From: Paracoccus sp. JM45 | GTDB taxonomy: Bacteria; Pseudomonadota; Alphaproteobacteria; Rhodobacterales; Rhodobacteraceae | DNA length: 64,000 nucleotides | Assembly (NCBI RefSeq): GCF_003590715.1 | Contig: NZ_QQVY01000002.1 | Location: forward strand, 178,460 to 242,459 | Direction of reading: 5' to 3' | Shown: positions 10,124 through 17,588 of the stretch, piece after piece | Layout: every line of letters begins with the position of its first letter | How positions within the stretch are numbered: the stretch's first letter is position 1 | Notes under the pieces: generated by a model | Databases searched by the model: none | Told to the model about the DNA's origin: nothing | The model's input: only the letters and a program-made list of their open reading frames with translations | Translations under genes and position numbers: made by a program

Positions 10124-10528
10124 TCACTGCCTTGCTGCGGCGAACAGGCGCGCTTCGCGCGGCAACAATTCACGCAGCTTGCGCATGGCCTGATAGGGGT
10201 TTGCGTCAATCGCCGCCTGGGTCGCATCGGCAAGCAAAAGACGGCTGTCACGATCCTCGAACACCTGGCTTAGCTGTTCGATGGCGAACAGCAGTTGCTT
10301 ACGACCCTCGACCGGATCCGCATCGCCGGACAGAATCAACTGGGCGACATAGCAGGCGCGCGATACCGGCGTCGCCGCGTTGTCGGGATGGATGGCATCG
10401 CGCAAACGCAATACATTGACATTAGGGGTCTTGATCGCGATCTTGGAGCGCTTTTCCCCGTTTTCGATAACTGCACCGTTGATCAGAACACGCTCGTTCG
10501 GGGCCAGCTTCAGGACAAGGCCGCTCAT
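10124..10528 (-). CDS. flbT: Flagellar biosynthesis repressor FlbT
   Basis: A 134-residue protein beginning MSGLVLKLAPNERVLINGAVIENG, with the compact beta-rich N-terminus and helical LILSGDADPVEGRKQLLFAIEQL segment of FlbT. In Caulobacter FlbT binds the flagellin mRNA leader and lowers its stability when assembly is incomplete; the same role is inferred here. It overlaps flaF by four bases (ATGA) and sits two genes after flagellin, the usual alphaproteobacterial arrangement. Confidence 0.93.
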   Translation of the reverse strand: MSGLVLKLAPNERVLINGAVIENGEKRSKIAIKTPNVNVLRLRDAIHPDNAATPVSRACYVAQLILSGDADPVEGRKQLLFAIEQLSQVFEDRDSRLLLADATQAAIDANPYQAMRKLRELLPREARLFAAARQ

Positions 10529-10890
10529 ACTGCGCCCTCACCGCGCAGTCCGCGCATAATGGTCATATTGATATCGATCAGCGGATCTGTGGCGATACCG
10601 CCTGCCAGAACCGCTTTGCCATGGCGAACCGCAAAACCGGCCAAAGACAGCAGCCCGGCTTTTGTCACATCCGGCAATCCGTTCCCCGGATCCGCCAGAT
10701 CAATGGCAAGCAGGCTCCATAATTCGCTGTTTTTCTGAACGGCCATAATGGTGTCACGGTTGTCCGCCATTCGCCCAGCCTGACGCAACATCCGCGTCAC
10801 CCGAGAGAAGATGTCGTATTCCGTATCACGGGCCGTGCGCAGGCCGCTTGTCGTGTACCCATGCCGGGTCAATGGCGTTACCGCGTTCAA
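10525..10890 (-). CDS. flaF: Flagellar biosynthesis regulator FlaF
   Basis: A 121-residue helical protein. The TARDTEYDIFSRVTRML segment near residue 20 and NSELWSLLAIDLADPGNGLPD near residue 55 are the recognisable FlaF blocks. FlaF acts with FlbT on flagellin synthesis and secretion, opposing FlbT in Caulobacter. It is 68 bases after the flagellin stop, separated by a GC-rich hairpin, and its stop overlaps the flbT start. An alternative start further in is possible, but the DTEYDIF region needs an upstream Met and the 10890 ATG supplies it. Confidence 0.9.
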   Translation of the reverse strand: MNAVTPLTRHGYTTSGLRTARDTEYDIFSRVTRMLRQAGRMADNRDTIMAVQKNSELWSLLAIDLADPGNGLPDVTKAGLLSLAGFAVRHGKAVLAGGIATDPLIDINMTIMRGLRGEGAV

Positions 10891-10925
10891 GGTCGTGTTT
10901 CCCGTTCTGGAAGTAAATGGGGATC

Positions 10926-10949
10926 AGGGGGCGCCGGAAGACGCCCCCT
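10926..10949 (-). terminator. GC-rich hairpin after flagellin
   Basis: GGGGGCG at 10927-10933 pairs with CGCCCCC at 10942-10948, plus a flanking A-T pair, ten bases after the flagellin stop. There is no strong T run on the minus strand, so it may be a partial terminator or 3' mRNA stabiliser that gives more flagellin than flaF/flbT message. Confidence 0.55.
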
Positions 10950-10958
10950 GCAGTGTTA

Positions 10959-11807
10959 TCAGCGGAACAACGACATGACGGCCGATGGCGACTGGTTCGC
11001 GATCGACAGCGCCTGGATGCCCAGCTGCTGTTGCGTCTGCAGCGCCTGCAGGCGTGCGGATGCTTCTTCCATGTCGGTATCGACCAGCGAACCGACACCC
11101 TGCGTCAGCGAATCTGCCAGTTTTCCGACAAAATCGGATTGGTCGCTGACACGCTTGCCGTCAGAACCCAACTGCGCTGCACCATTGACCGAAGCATTGA
11201 TCATGGTCTCGATTGCAGTGACCATTGCCTCGGCAGAGGCGGTGTCCGTGATGCCGGTATAAGCGGACGAAACACCCGTGCTCAGATCAAGGCCCAGGCT
11301 ACCTTCAAGATCAACAGAGGCGATATCGATCCGGTTCGCCGTCGTTTCGGCAGTTCCGTTGACACGGTCAAGCGAACCGACAACGCTCATGGTTTCACCG
11401 GATTTCAACAGGTTCACACCATTCATCTGCGTTCCCGAGATGACTGCCGCGATCTGCTTGAACTTGGCGTCGATATCCGTATCGATTTTGGCGAAATCGG
11501 CGGTGCTGACGGTACCACCGATGGCCAGATCCTTGATTTCCTGCAGCAGATTGGTGACCTGTTCTGCCCCCGTCCGCGAAGTTGCGATGGTTGCATCGGC
11601 AACATTCAGGTTCGACTGGATTGCCTTGAACGCCGACTGGTCGGTTTCCATCACCTTCGAGATGGCCCAGACAGCCGAATTGTCCTTGGCGTTGGCGACG
11701 GTTTTACCGGTCGCGATATCACTTTGGGTTTTACCCAGTTGCGAGTTGATCGACTTCAGGGTCTGAAGTGCAACGATCGAGCTGTTATTGGTCAGAATGC
11801 TGGACAT
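10959..11807 (-). CDS. fliC: Flagellin
   Basis: A 282-residue flagellin of the short alphaproteobacterial type. The N-terminal D0/D1 region (MSSILTNNSSIVALQTLKSIN, then KTQSDIATGKTVANAKDNSAVW) and the C-terminal region (ASARLQALQTQQQLGIQALSIAN, ending SLFR) are both present, with only about 120 residues between, so no large surface-exposed D2/D3 insert. Subunits polymerise into the filament outside the cell after type III flagellar export. ATG 11807 follows GGAGGAC at good spacing; a longer in-frame extension lacks similarity. flaF and flbT follow, implying post-transcriptional control of this mRNA. Confidence 0.95.
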   Translation of the reverse strand: MSSILTNNSSIVALQTLKSINSQLGKTQSDIATGKTVANAKDNSAVWAISKVMETDQSAFKAIQSNLNVADATIATSRTGAEQVTNLLQEIKDLAIGGTVSTADFAKIDTDIDAKFKQIAAVISGTQMNGVNLLKSGETMSVVGSLDRVNGTAETTANRIDIASVDLEGSLGLDLSTGVSSAYTGITDTASAEAMVTAIETMINASVNGAAQLGSDGKRVSDQSDFVGKLADSLTQGVGSLVDTDMEEASARLQALQTQQQLGIQALSIANQSPSAVMSLFR

Positions 11808-11975
11808 ATTGTCCTCCGTCAAAAGGTGCTTTGCACCGGGGTTTGCATTTGCGGCCTTCTGACCTGGCGGGCCTTTGCCCTGCGCCGTTCTTGGCATGAC
11901 ACCGTTTTAACTGCCGGTGATTTACAACTAGTGAATAAGCCCCCCTCCTCCAAACAAACCTTTCAAAGCATTTTA

Positions 11976-12293
11976 TCAAAATCTTTGCGGTAAATTGGAC
12001 CGCGTGGCCGTGACCAGTTTCTGCCCGAAGGAATCATATGTTTGCAGGCTGCGCGCGGCATGGATGATCGCCCGCACCTGATCGGCCGCCTGCTGGGCCC
12101 CCGACAGGGACGCCTGCGCCAGATCACGCAGATCCGCCAACGCCGGTTCCAACAGGCTGCGGGTCGGTGCGTCGATGCCATGCCGTGCGGCAAGGCGCGT
12201 CAGGTCATCGATACGGACCAGCGCGGATTGCGCATCACCCGACAGCAATGCCATGCGGATCTGGCTGATCTGGCGGGACAGGACACGGCTCAT
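11976..12293 (-). CDS. Small uncharacterised protein of the flagellar cluster
   Basis: A 105-residue, probably all-helical protein rich in Ala, Leu, Arg and Gln, starting MSRVLSRQISQIRMALLSGD. It overlaps the CheL-like gene by four bases (ATGA), so it is real and co-translated. The size, helical make-up and position would suit a FlgN-type export chaperone or another small flagellar factor, but I see no diagnostic motif and do not assign one. No signal peptide or membrane segment is visible. Confidence 0.6.
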   Translation of the reverse strand: MSRVLSRQISQIRMALLSGDAQSALVRIDDLTRLAARHGIDAPTRSLLEPALADLRDLAQASLSGAQQAADQVRAIIHAARSLQTYDSFGQKLVTATRSNLPQRF

Positions 12294-12535
12294 GATAATG
12301 TCCCGCCCGTTTGCCGACCCAATCCAAGGTCAAGCCGGCCAGCAAGACTGGCTGCATATTCACGGTTCAGAAAACTATTGAACTGGTCTTCTCCGGCGCC
12401 GCCGGAAAATTCCCCCTCCAGCGCCGAGGGGCCGCAGTATTTCAGCATTTCTTCCAGAAACGCCTGTTCCAGTTTTGATTCGACAACCGCGCGCGGTGTA
12501 TCGGCTTGCGTCGATATAATGGGTTCGATTTTCAT
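12290..12535 (-). CDS. Rod-binding protein, CheL / FlgJ N-terminal-like
   Basis: An 81-residue protein matching the rod-binding domain seen at the N-terminus of FlgJ and as free-standing CheL in alphaproteobacteria: KLEQAFLEEMLKYCGPS followed by GAGEDQFNSFLNREYAASLA and a glycine-rich LGLG end. The muramidase half of enterobacterial FlgJ is absent, as usual for this class. It probably caps or helps assemble the flagellar rod in the periplasm. It is divergent from fliK across 100 bases. Confidence 0.8.
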   Translation of the reverse strand: MKIEPIISTQADTPRAVVESKLEQAFLEEMLKYCGPSALEGEFSGGAGEDQFNSFLNREYAASLAGRLDLGLGRQTGGTLS

Positions 12536-12635
12536 GCAGATCCCCGTGGATAATGGTCACATCCAATTAGAGGGGCAGCAGTAAATAATTGGTAAGGAGT
12601 TACCGGTAAAACGGAAAAAATCGCGGGGGTTTAGA

Positions 12636-14174
12636 ATGTCCGATATTCTTGGAATGATAAGCCGGAGCCTGTTTCCGGATATATCAGGCGAACAGACAAC
12701 TGTTTCACAAACAGGCGATTCCGATTTCGAGGAGACGCATCTGGACCTGCTTCTGCCGATCCCTGTGGAGGCTGCGGTTCTGACATTGCCGCAAGCCATT
12801 CGCGTGGAGGCTGTGGCGCAACAACAAACCCCGCGAGTCGCTGACACATCGGTGGACCCTCTCTCCAAGTGGCTCGAGGCTAATCTGGGTATCACTGCGC
12901 AGTTTACGCCGACCGACACCGAGGCAACTGCCCGGCTGGAAGCTTTGATAGATCAGGTGTCTTTGCAACGCCCTGTCACGAAGGATCAGCAGCAGGATCT
13001 GGCCCCCATAGATCCATTGCCGGCCATGCCGACACTTACAGACCAGACAGTCTCTTCGGTACCTGACCCCGACACCCGCAAGATGCAGGATACCATTTCA
13101 CAGGATCTGAATGTCGCCGAAACCGCGTTACCAGATGACGTCGTGGACCAACCCGAAGTATCGGTTATCAATACCTTTGTGCCGCCTATTATGGGCAAAG
13201 CCGCTGACGCCACTTCAAAGCCGTTAGTTACCCGCCCTGCTATAAAAGCAGAAAAAACACCCGATAAGCAGTTCGTACCGGCGGCATCCTTAGGTTATAA
13301 ATCGCAGCCACAGCTTTCGGGGCAAGACGACATCGTTGGACAGATATTGCCGCCGAATGCACCGATGGCTTTGAGGGCGAACGAACCTGAACCAACAACA
13401 GTTGATGGAACACCCCAAGTGAACCTTCTATCCGGATTGCAAGGCGAGGACGTCACCGCCATCGCAGGTCAGCCCGGAAACATGTCACTGCAGCAAGCCG
13501 CTTCACCCACCCCCACACCTACAACCGCAATCGTTGCCAGCACGCCAGAGGATGCCACAGCAGTCCCCCTTCCCCAAGCAGGGGTGCCGAACCCGCCGAT
13601 GTCCGCTGACCAAACTACTGCGGGATCGTTTGCAACGACCCTGATCACTGATCCCGAACTGACCCCTTTGCCGACGGCCATCGCATCCGAACCGCTTGCC
13701 AGACCCGACCTGCCCCTTAATCTGAACACCACCCCTGAGCGCGCCATTCCTGTTCAGACCCCACAGGTTTCGACACCCCATAACGACCCACGCCCTGTGA
13801 TGCAGCAGGTCACCTCGGCCATGGTCACAACGCGTGAGGATACGACCGAAATTGCCCTGTCCCCCGAAGAACTGGGCCGTATCCGGCTGGTCATGTCAGG
13901 GCCGGATCGCAGTCATATCACCATCTGGGCCGAACGCCCCGAAACGCTGGATCTGGTGCGTCGCAATGCCGATATGCTGACCCAGCACCTGCAAGAGGCC
14001 GGCATCGACGCGCAGGATCTGGACTTCCGGCAAGACAGCGGCGGCACATGGAAAAACGATATGCCCGACAGCACGGGCCATGGTGATGCCGACATTACAG
14101 GCCCCGCCACCACCACACAAATCCAGCTTGCCCCGACGCCGGTCAGCGACCGCCGCGTCGATATCCGCCTTTAG
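12636..14174 (+). CDS. fliK: Flagellar hook-length control protein FliK
   Basis: A 512-residue protein with a long low-complexity N-terminal region rich in Pro, Thr, Ala and Gln (about residues 60-390), as expected of the FliK ruler. A compact C-terminal domain at about 405-470 carries EIALSPEELGRIRLVMSG, the FliK hook-length substrate-switch motif, and ends in a helical NADMLTQHLQEAGI segment. FliK measures hook length and switches export from hook to filament proteins. flgD follows after 11 bases. The ribosome-binding site before ATG 12636 is weak (GGGGGTTTAG). The variable middle cannot be checked by similarity. Confidence 0.85.
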   Translation: MSDILGMISRSLFPDISGEQTTVSQTGDSDFEETHLDLLLPIPVEAAVLTLPQAIRVEAVAQQQTPRVADTSVDPLSKWLEANLGITAQFTPTDTEATARLEALIDQVSLQRPVTKDQQQDLAPIDPLPAMPTLTDQTVSSVPDPDTRKMQDTISQDLNVAETALPDDVVDQPEVSVINTFVPPIMGKAADATSKPLVTRPAIKAEKTPDKQFVPAASLGYKSQPQLSGQDDIVGQILPPNAPMALRANEPEPTTVDGTPQVNLLSGLQGEDVTAIAGQPGNMSLQQAASPTPTPTTAIVASTPEDATAVPLPQAGVPNPPMSADQTTAGSFATTLITDPELTPLPTAIASEPLARPDLPLNLNTTPERAIPVQTPQVSTPHNDPRPVMQQVTSAMVTTREDTTEIALSPEELGRIRLVMSGPDRSHITIWAERPETLDLVRRNADMLTQHLQEAGIDAQDLDFRQDSGGTWKNDMPDSTGHGDADITGPATTTQIQLAPTPVSDRRVDIRL

Positions 14175-14185
14175 GAGAACGCCCC

Positions 14186-14848
14186 ATGGTCGATGCCATT
14201 TCCGCAGCCACCACCACACAGACCACCGCCGCCACGGCCAGCAGCTTTTCCACCGCCACAGGCGCTGATTTCCAGACATTTCTGACGATGCTGACCGCCC
14301 AGCTGAAAAATCAGGACCCGCTGAACCCGATGGAGGGGACAGATTTTGCCATCCAGCTGGCGACATTCGCGGGCGTCGAACAACAGACCCTCAGCAACAA
14401 ATACCTTGAACAGATGTCGGGTCAGGGCGGAACTGGCGGTTTGGGCAGCATGGCGGCATGGATCGGCAAAGAGGCCCGCACAACCGCCCCCGTCTTTTTC
14501 GGGGATGATCCACTGACGCTGGACATCGCCTCGCACAATCTGGCCGACAGTGTGCAACTGATCACCATGAACAGCCGCGGTCAGGAAATCATGCGCGAGG
14601 AGATCGGCCCCGGATTGGGTCAGATCGACTGGTACGGCAGATCGGCGGACGGCAGCAAACTGGCCGACGGGACCTATTCCTTTGCCGTCGAAAGCGCCCG
14701 CAACGGCGAGGTGATCGAACAGACGCAGGTCGGCGTCTATGCCCGCATTACCGAAGCGCAATTCGGCACCGATGGGGCGCGGGTGATCTTTCAGGGCGGC
14801 GCATCGGCCCCTGCCGATGATATTACCGCCCTGCGCGATCCTGCGTGA
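14186..14848 (+). CDS. flgD: Flagellar hook capping protein FlgD
   Basis: A 220-residue protein. Its N-terminal block FQTFLTMLTAQLKNQDPLNPM, followed by GTDFAIQLATFAGVEQQ, is the hallmark of FlgD; the rest is the beta-rich cap region with YGRSADGSKLADGTYSF. FlgD forms a temporary scaffold at the hook tip so that FlgE subunits can polymerise. It lies 11 bases after fliK, with TAGGAGAAC before the ATG, so the two form one transcription unit. The next gene, rpe, is metabolic and starts 66 bases later. Confidence 0.94.
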   Translation: MVDAISAATTTQTTAATASSFSTATGADFQTFLTMLTAQLKNQDPLNPMEGTDFAIQLATFAGVEQQTLSNKYLEQMSGQGGTGGLGSMAAWIGKEARTTAPVFFGDDPLTLDIASHNLADSVQLITMNSRGQEIMREEIGPGLGQIDWYGRSADGSKLADGTYSFAVESARNGEVIEQTQVGVYARITEAQFGTDGARVIFQGGASAPADDITALRDPA

Positions 14849-14914
14849 CGGTTGACGCAACCCTGTCTTCGCCCGTAACCCGAAGGGCAACGGCAGCCGC
14901 AGAAAGGACCCGTC

Positions 14915-15601
14915 ATGACCTTTGACCGCAACATCAAGATTGCCCCCTCGATTCTATCCGCTGATTTCGCCAATTTCGGTGCCGAAATCCGCGCGATCGA
15001 GGATCAGGGTGCCGATTGGGTGCATGTCGATGTCATGGACGGGCATTTCGTGCCGAACCTGACCTTTGGCCCCCCTGCCGTCAAAGCCTTCCGCCCGCAT
15101 GTCAAAACCTTTATGGACGTGCATCTGATGATTTCGCCCGTCGATGCCTATATCGATGCTTATGCAGACGCCGGTGCCGATATGATCACCGCCCATGTCG
15201 AAGCAGGCCCCCATCCCCACCGCACCTTGCAAGCAATCCGCGCCACGGGCAAAAAGGCAGGCATTGCCCTGAACCCCAGCACGCCGGTCGAGGCGGTGGA
15301 ATATCTGCTGGATATGGCGGACATGGTGCTGGTGATGACCGTGAACCCCGGTTTCGGCGGGCAAAAGTTCATCCACAGCCAGATCGATAAAATCGCCCGC
15401 CTGCGCGGCATGATCGGCGATCGTCCGATCCATATTCAGGTTGATGGCGGCGTTGATCCGGTGACCGCACCTTTGGTTGCCAAGGCCGGTGCCGATGTGC
15501 TGGTTGCAGGATCAGCGGTGTTTAAGGGCGGATCGGTCGATCAAGCTGCGGTTTATGGCGACAACATGCGCGCGATCAGGGCCGCCATCGAAGCCGTTTG
15601 A
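14915..15601 (+). CDS. rpe: Ribulose-phosphate 3-epimerase
   Basis: A 228-residue TIM-barrel enzyme interconverting ribulose-5-phosphate and xylulose-5-phosphate in the pentose phosphate or Calvin pathways. Family blocks are complete: [14 protein letters not shown] with the catalytic-metal region, [45 protein letters not shown], and VDGGV with the VAGSAVF phosphate-binding loop near the C-terminus. AGAAAGG precedes the ATG. It is 55 bases upstream of an SDR gene read in the same direction; no functional link is evident. Confidence 0.97.
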   Translation: MTFDRNIKIAPSILSADFANFGAEIRAIEDQGADWVHVDVMDGHFVPNLTFGPPAVKAFRPHVKTFMDVHLMISPVDAYIDAYADAGADMITAHVEAGPHPHRTLQAIRATGKKAGIALNPSTPVEAVEYLLDMADMVLVMTVNPGFGGQKFIHSQIDKIARLRGMIGDRPIHIQVDGGVDPVTAPLVAKAGADVLVAGSAVFKGGSVDQAAVYGDNMRAIRAAIEAV

Positions 15602-15656
15602 CAATCCCCCCGCCCGCGCGTTTCCTGCCCGACAACAAGGGAAGCAGGAGGGTATG

Positions 15657-16436
15657 ATGGATTTGGGCATCAAGGGAAAGCGGGCGCTGGTCTGTGCTGC
15701 GTCCAAGGGTTTGGGACGCGGCTGCGCCGAGGCGCTGGCCGCAGCAGGCGTCGATCTGGTCATCAACAGCCGGACCGAAGCCGACATCACCCAGACCGCG
15801 CATGAAATCGCGGCGAAATACGGCGTCAGCGTGACGCCCGTCGCCGCGGATATCACCACGCCCGAAGGCCGCGCCAAGGTGCTGGCCGTCGTCGCGCAGG
15901 CCGATATCCTTGTCACCAATGCCGGTGGCCCACCCCCCGGCAACTGGCAGGACTGGAGCCGCGATGATTTCATCAAGGCCATCGATTCCAACATGCTGTC
16001 CGCCGTCGCGCTGATGCAGGCGCTGGTGCCGGCCATGATGGATCGCGGCTGGGGACGTGTGGTCAACATCACTTCGCAATCGGTGAAATCGCCGATTCCG
16101 GCGCTTGGCCTGTCCAATACCGCACGCACCGGCCTGACCGGCTTTGTCGCGGGCATGTCGCGACAGGTCGCAGGCAGCGGGGTCTGCGTGAATAACCTGC
16201 TGCCCGGCATCCATGACACCGACCGCGCCACCGGCCTTGATGGCGGCGTCGCCAAGGCCAAAGGCATCACCCAAGCCGAGGCCCGCACCCAACGCGAGGC
16301 GACGATTCCCACCGGCGCCTATGGCACATCGGATGATTTCGGCGCGACCTGCGCGTTTTTGTGCAGCCAGCAGGCCCGCTTTATCGTCGGGCAGAATATT
16401 CTGCTGGATGGCGGTGCTGTGAACGCCACGATCTAG
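15657..16436 (+). CDS. SDR-family oxidoreductase lacking the canonical Tyr/Lys pair
   Basis: A 259-residue short-chain dehydrogenase/reductase. The nucleotide-binding CAASKGLGRG motif, ADILVTNAGGPPPG and the Ser region VVNITSQSVKSP are clear, and the C-terminal FIVGQNILLDGG matches FabG-like proteins. At the usual YxxxK positions the sequence reads LGLSNTARTG, so both catalytic Tyr and Lys are replaced. This pattern marks a known FabG-like subgroup with divergent catalysis, so substrate is unknown. ATG 15657 lies 5 bases from AGGAGG; an ATG three bases earlier would be too close. Confidence 0.85.
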   Translation: MDLGIKGKRALVCAASKGLGRGCAEALAAAGVDLVINSRTEADITQTAHEIAAKYGVSVTPVAADITTPEGRAKVLAVVAQADILVTNAGGPPPGNWQDWSRDDFIKAIDSNMLSAVALMQALVPAMMDRGWGRVVNITSQSVKSPIPALGLSNTARTGLTGFVAGMSRQVAGSGVCVNNLLPGIHDTDRATGLDGGVAKAKGITQAEARTQREATIPTGAYGTSDDFGATCAFLCSQQARFIVGQNILLDGGAVNATI

Positions 16437-16508
16437 GCGCTGCAGTTGCGGGTCGGGGCTGCCGCTGCTAGGCAATCCCGACCCGTTCCATGTGCCAAGG
16501 CCAAGACA

Positions 16509-17588
16509 GTGACGACGCCCCCAAGACTGGAAGTCCTGAATCTGACCCGCGCCTTCGATGGTGCCCCCGTTGTCGATAACGTCAGCTTTCAGGTGCAGGC
16601 GGGACAGGTTGCCTGTCTGCTGGGCCCTTCGGGGTGTGGCAAATCAACGACCCTGCGGATGATCGCGGGTGTCGATATGCAAGACAGCGGACAGATTTTC
16701 GTCGATGGCAAGCTGATCTGCGACACGGACTTCCGCGTCCCCCCCGAACGCCGCGCCATCGGCCTGATGTTTCAGGATTTCGCGCTGTTTCCGCATCTGG
16801 CGGTTCGCGACAATGTCGCCTTCGGTCTGGCGGGCGGCTTTAAAGCCAACCGCGACCGCGTGACCGAGCTGTTGGACCGCGTCCATATGTCGGCCCATAT
16901 CGACAGCTTTCCGCATGAACTGTCGGGGGGCGAACAACAGCGCGTCGCTTTGGCCCGCGCCCTTGCCCCCCGCCCGCGGGTTCTGCTGATGGACGAGCCT
17001 TTTTCGGGTCTGGACGAACGTCTGCGCGACGGGATCCGCGATGAAACACTGGCCCTGCTGAAGGAGGAGGGCACCGCCGTTCTACTGGTCACCCATGAAC
17101 CGCATGAAGCGATGCGGATGGCCGACCAGATCTTGCTGATGCGCAAGGGGAATATCGTCCAGCAGGGCGCGCCCTATAACCTGTATAACGCGCCGGTGGA
17201 CCGCCTTGCCGCCGGTTTTTTCAGTGACATCAATGTTCTGGATGGCACGGTGCAGGGTGCGCTGACCGACACCCCTTTCGGTCAGTTCCTGACCCCCGGC
17301 ATGCCCGAGGGCGCGCAGGTCGATATCGTCATCCGCCCCCAGCATCTGAAACTGGACTTCGATCGCGCAGGCCAAGGCCCTGCCCCCACCGTCGAAAACG
17401 GCACTGCGGCACGGGCCAAGGTGACACGTGCGCGCTATCTGGGGCGCGAATCGCTGGTCGAATTCGCCACGGATCAGGGCAATATCACCCTGAACGCCAC
17501 GGTTCCGGGTGTCTTCCTGCCCCCCGCAGGAACGCCAATGTGGCTGATGCTGCGGCGTGATCGGGTCTTTGTCTTTCCGCGCGTCTAA
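16509..17588 (+). CDS. ABC transporter ATP-binding protein, FbpC/PotA type
   Basis: A 359-residue ATPase with Walker A GPSGCGKST near residue 40, Q-loop MFQDFALFPHL, signature LSGGEQQRVALARA, Walker B VLLMDEPFSGLD, the H-loop LLVTHEPHEAMRMADQ, and a C-terminal TOBE-like domain (IVIRPQHL, ARYLGRESLVEF). This layout is typical of iron(III), spermidine or molybdate-type importers. No permease or binding-protein gene is adjacent, so substrate is unassigned; ferric iron is a guess by overall form. The likely start is GTG at 16509; other in-frame starts upstream lack similarity. It overlaps the convergent sulfotransferase gene by four bases. Confidence 0.85.
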   Translation: MTTPPRLEVLNLTRAFDGAPVVDNVSFQVQAGQVACLLGPSGCGKSTTLRMIAGVDMQDSGQIFVDGKLICDTDFRVPPERRAIGLMFQDFALFPHLAVRDNVAFGLAGGFKANRDRVTELLDRVHMSAHIDSFPHELSGGEQQRVALARALAPRPRVLLMDEPFSGLDERLRDGIRDETLALLKEEGTAVLLVTHEPHEAMRMADQILLMRKGNIVQQGAPYNLYNAPVDRLAAGFFSDINVLDGTVQGALTDTPFGQFLTPGMPEGAQVDIVIRPQHLKLDFDRAGQGPAPTVENGTAARAKVTRARYLGRESLVEFATDQGNITLNATVPGVFLPPAGTPMWLMLRRDRVFVFPRV

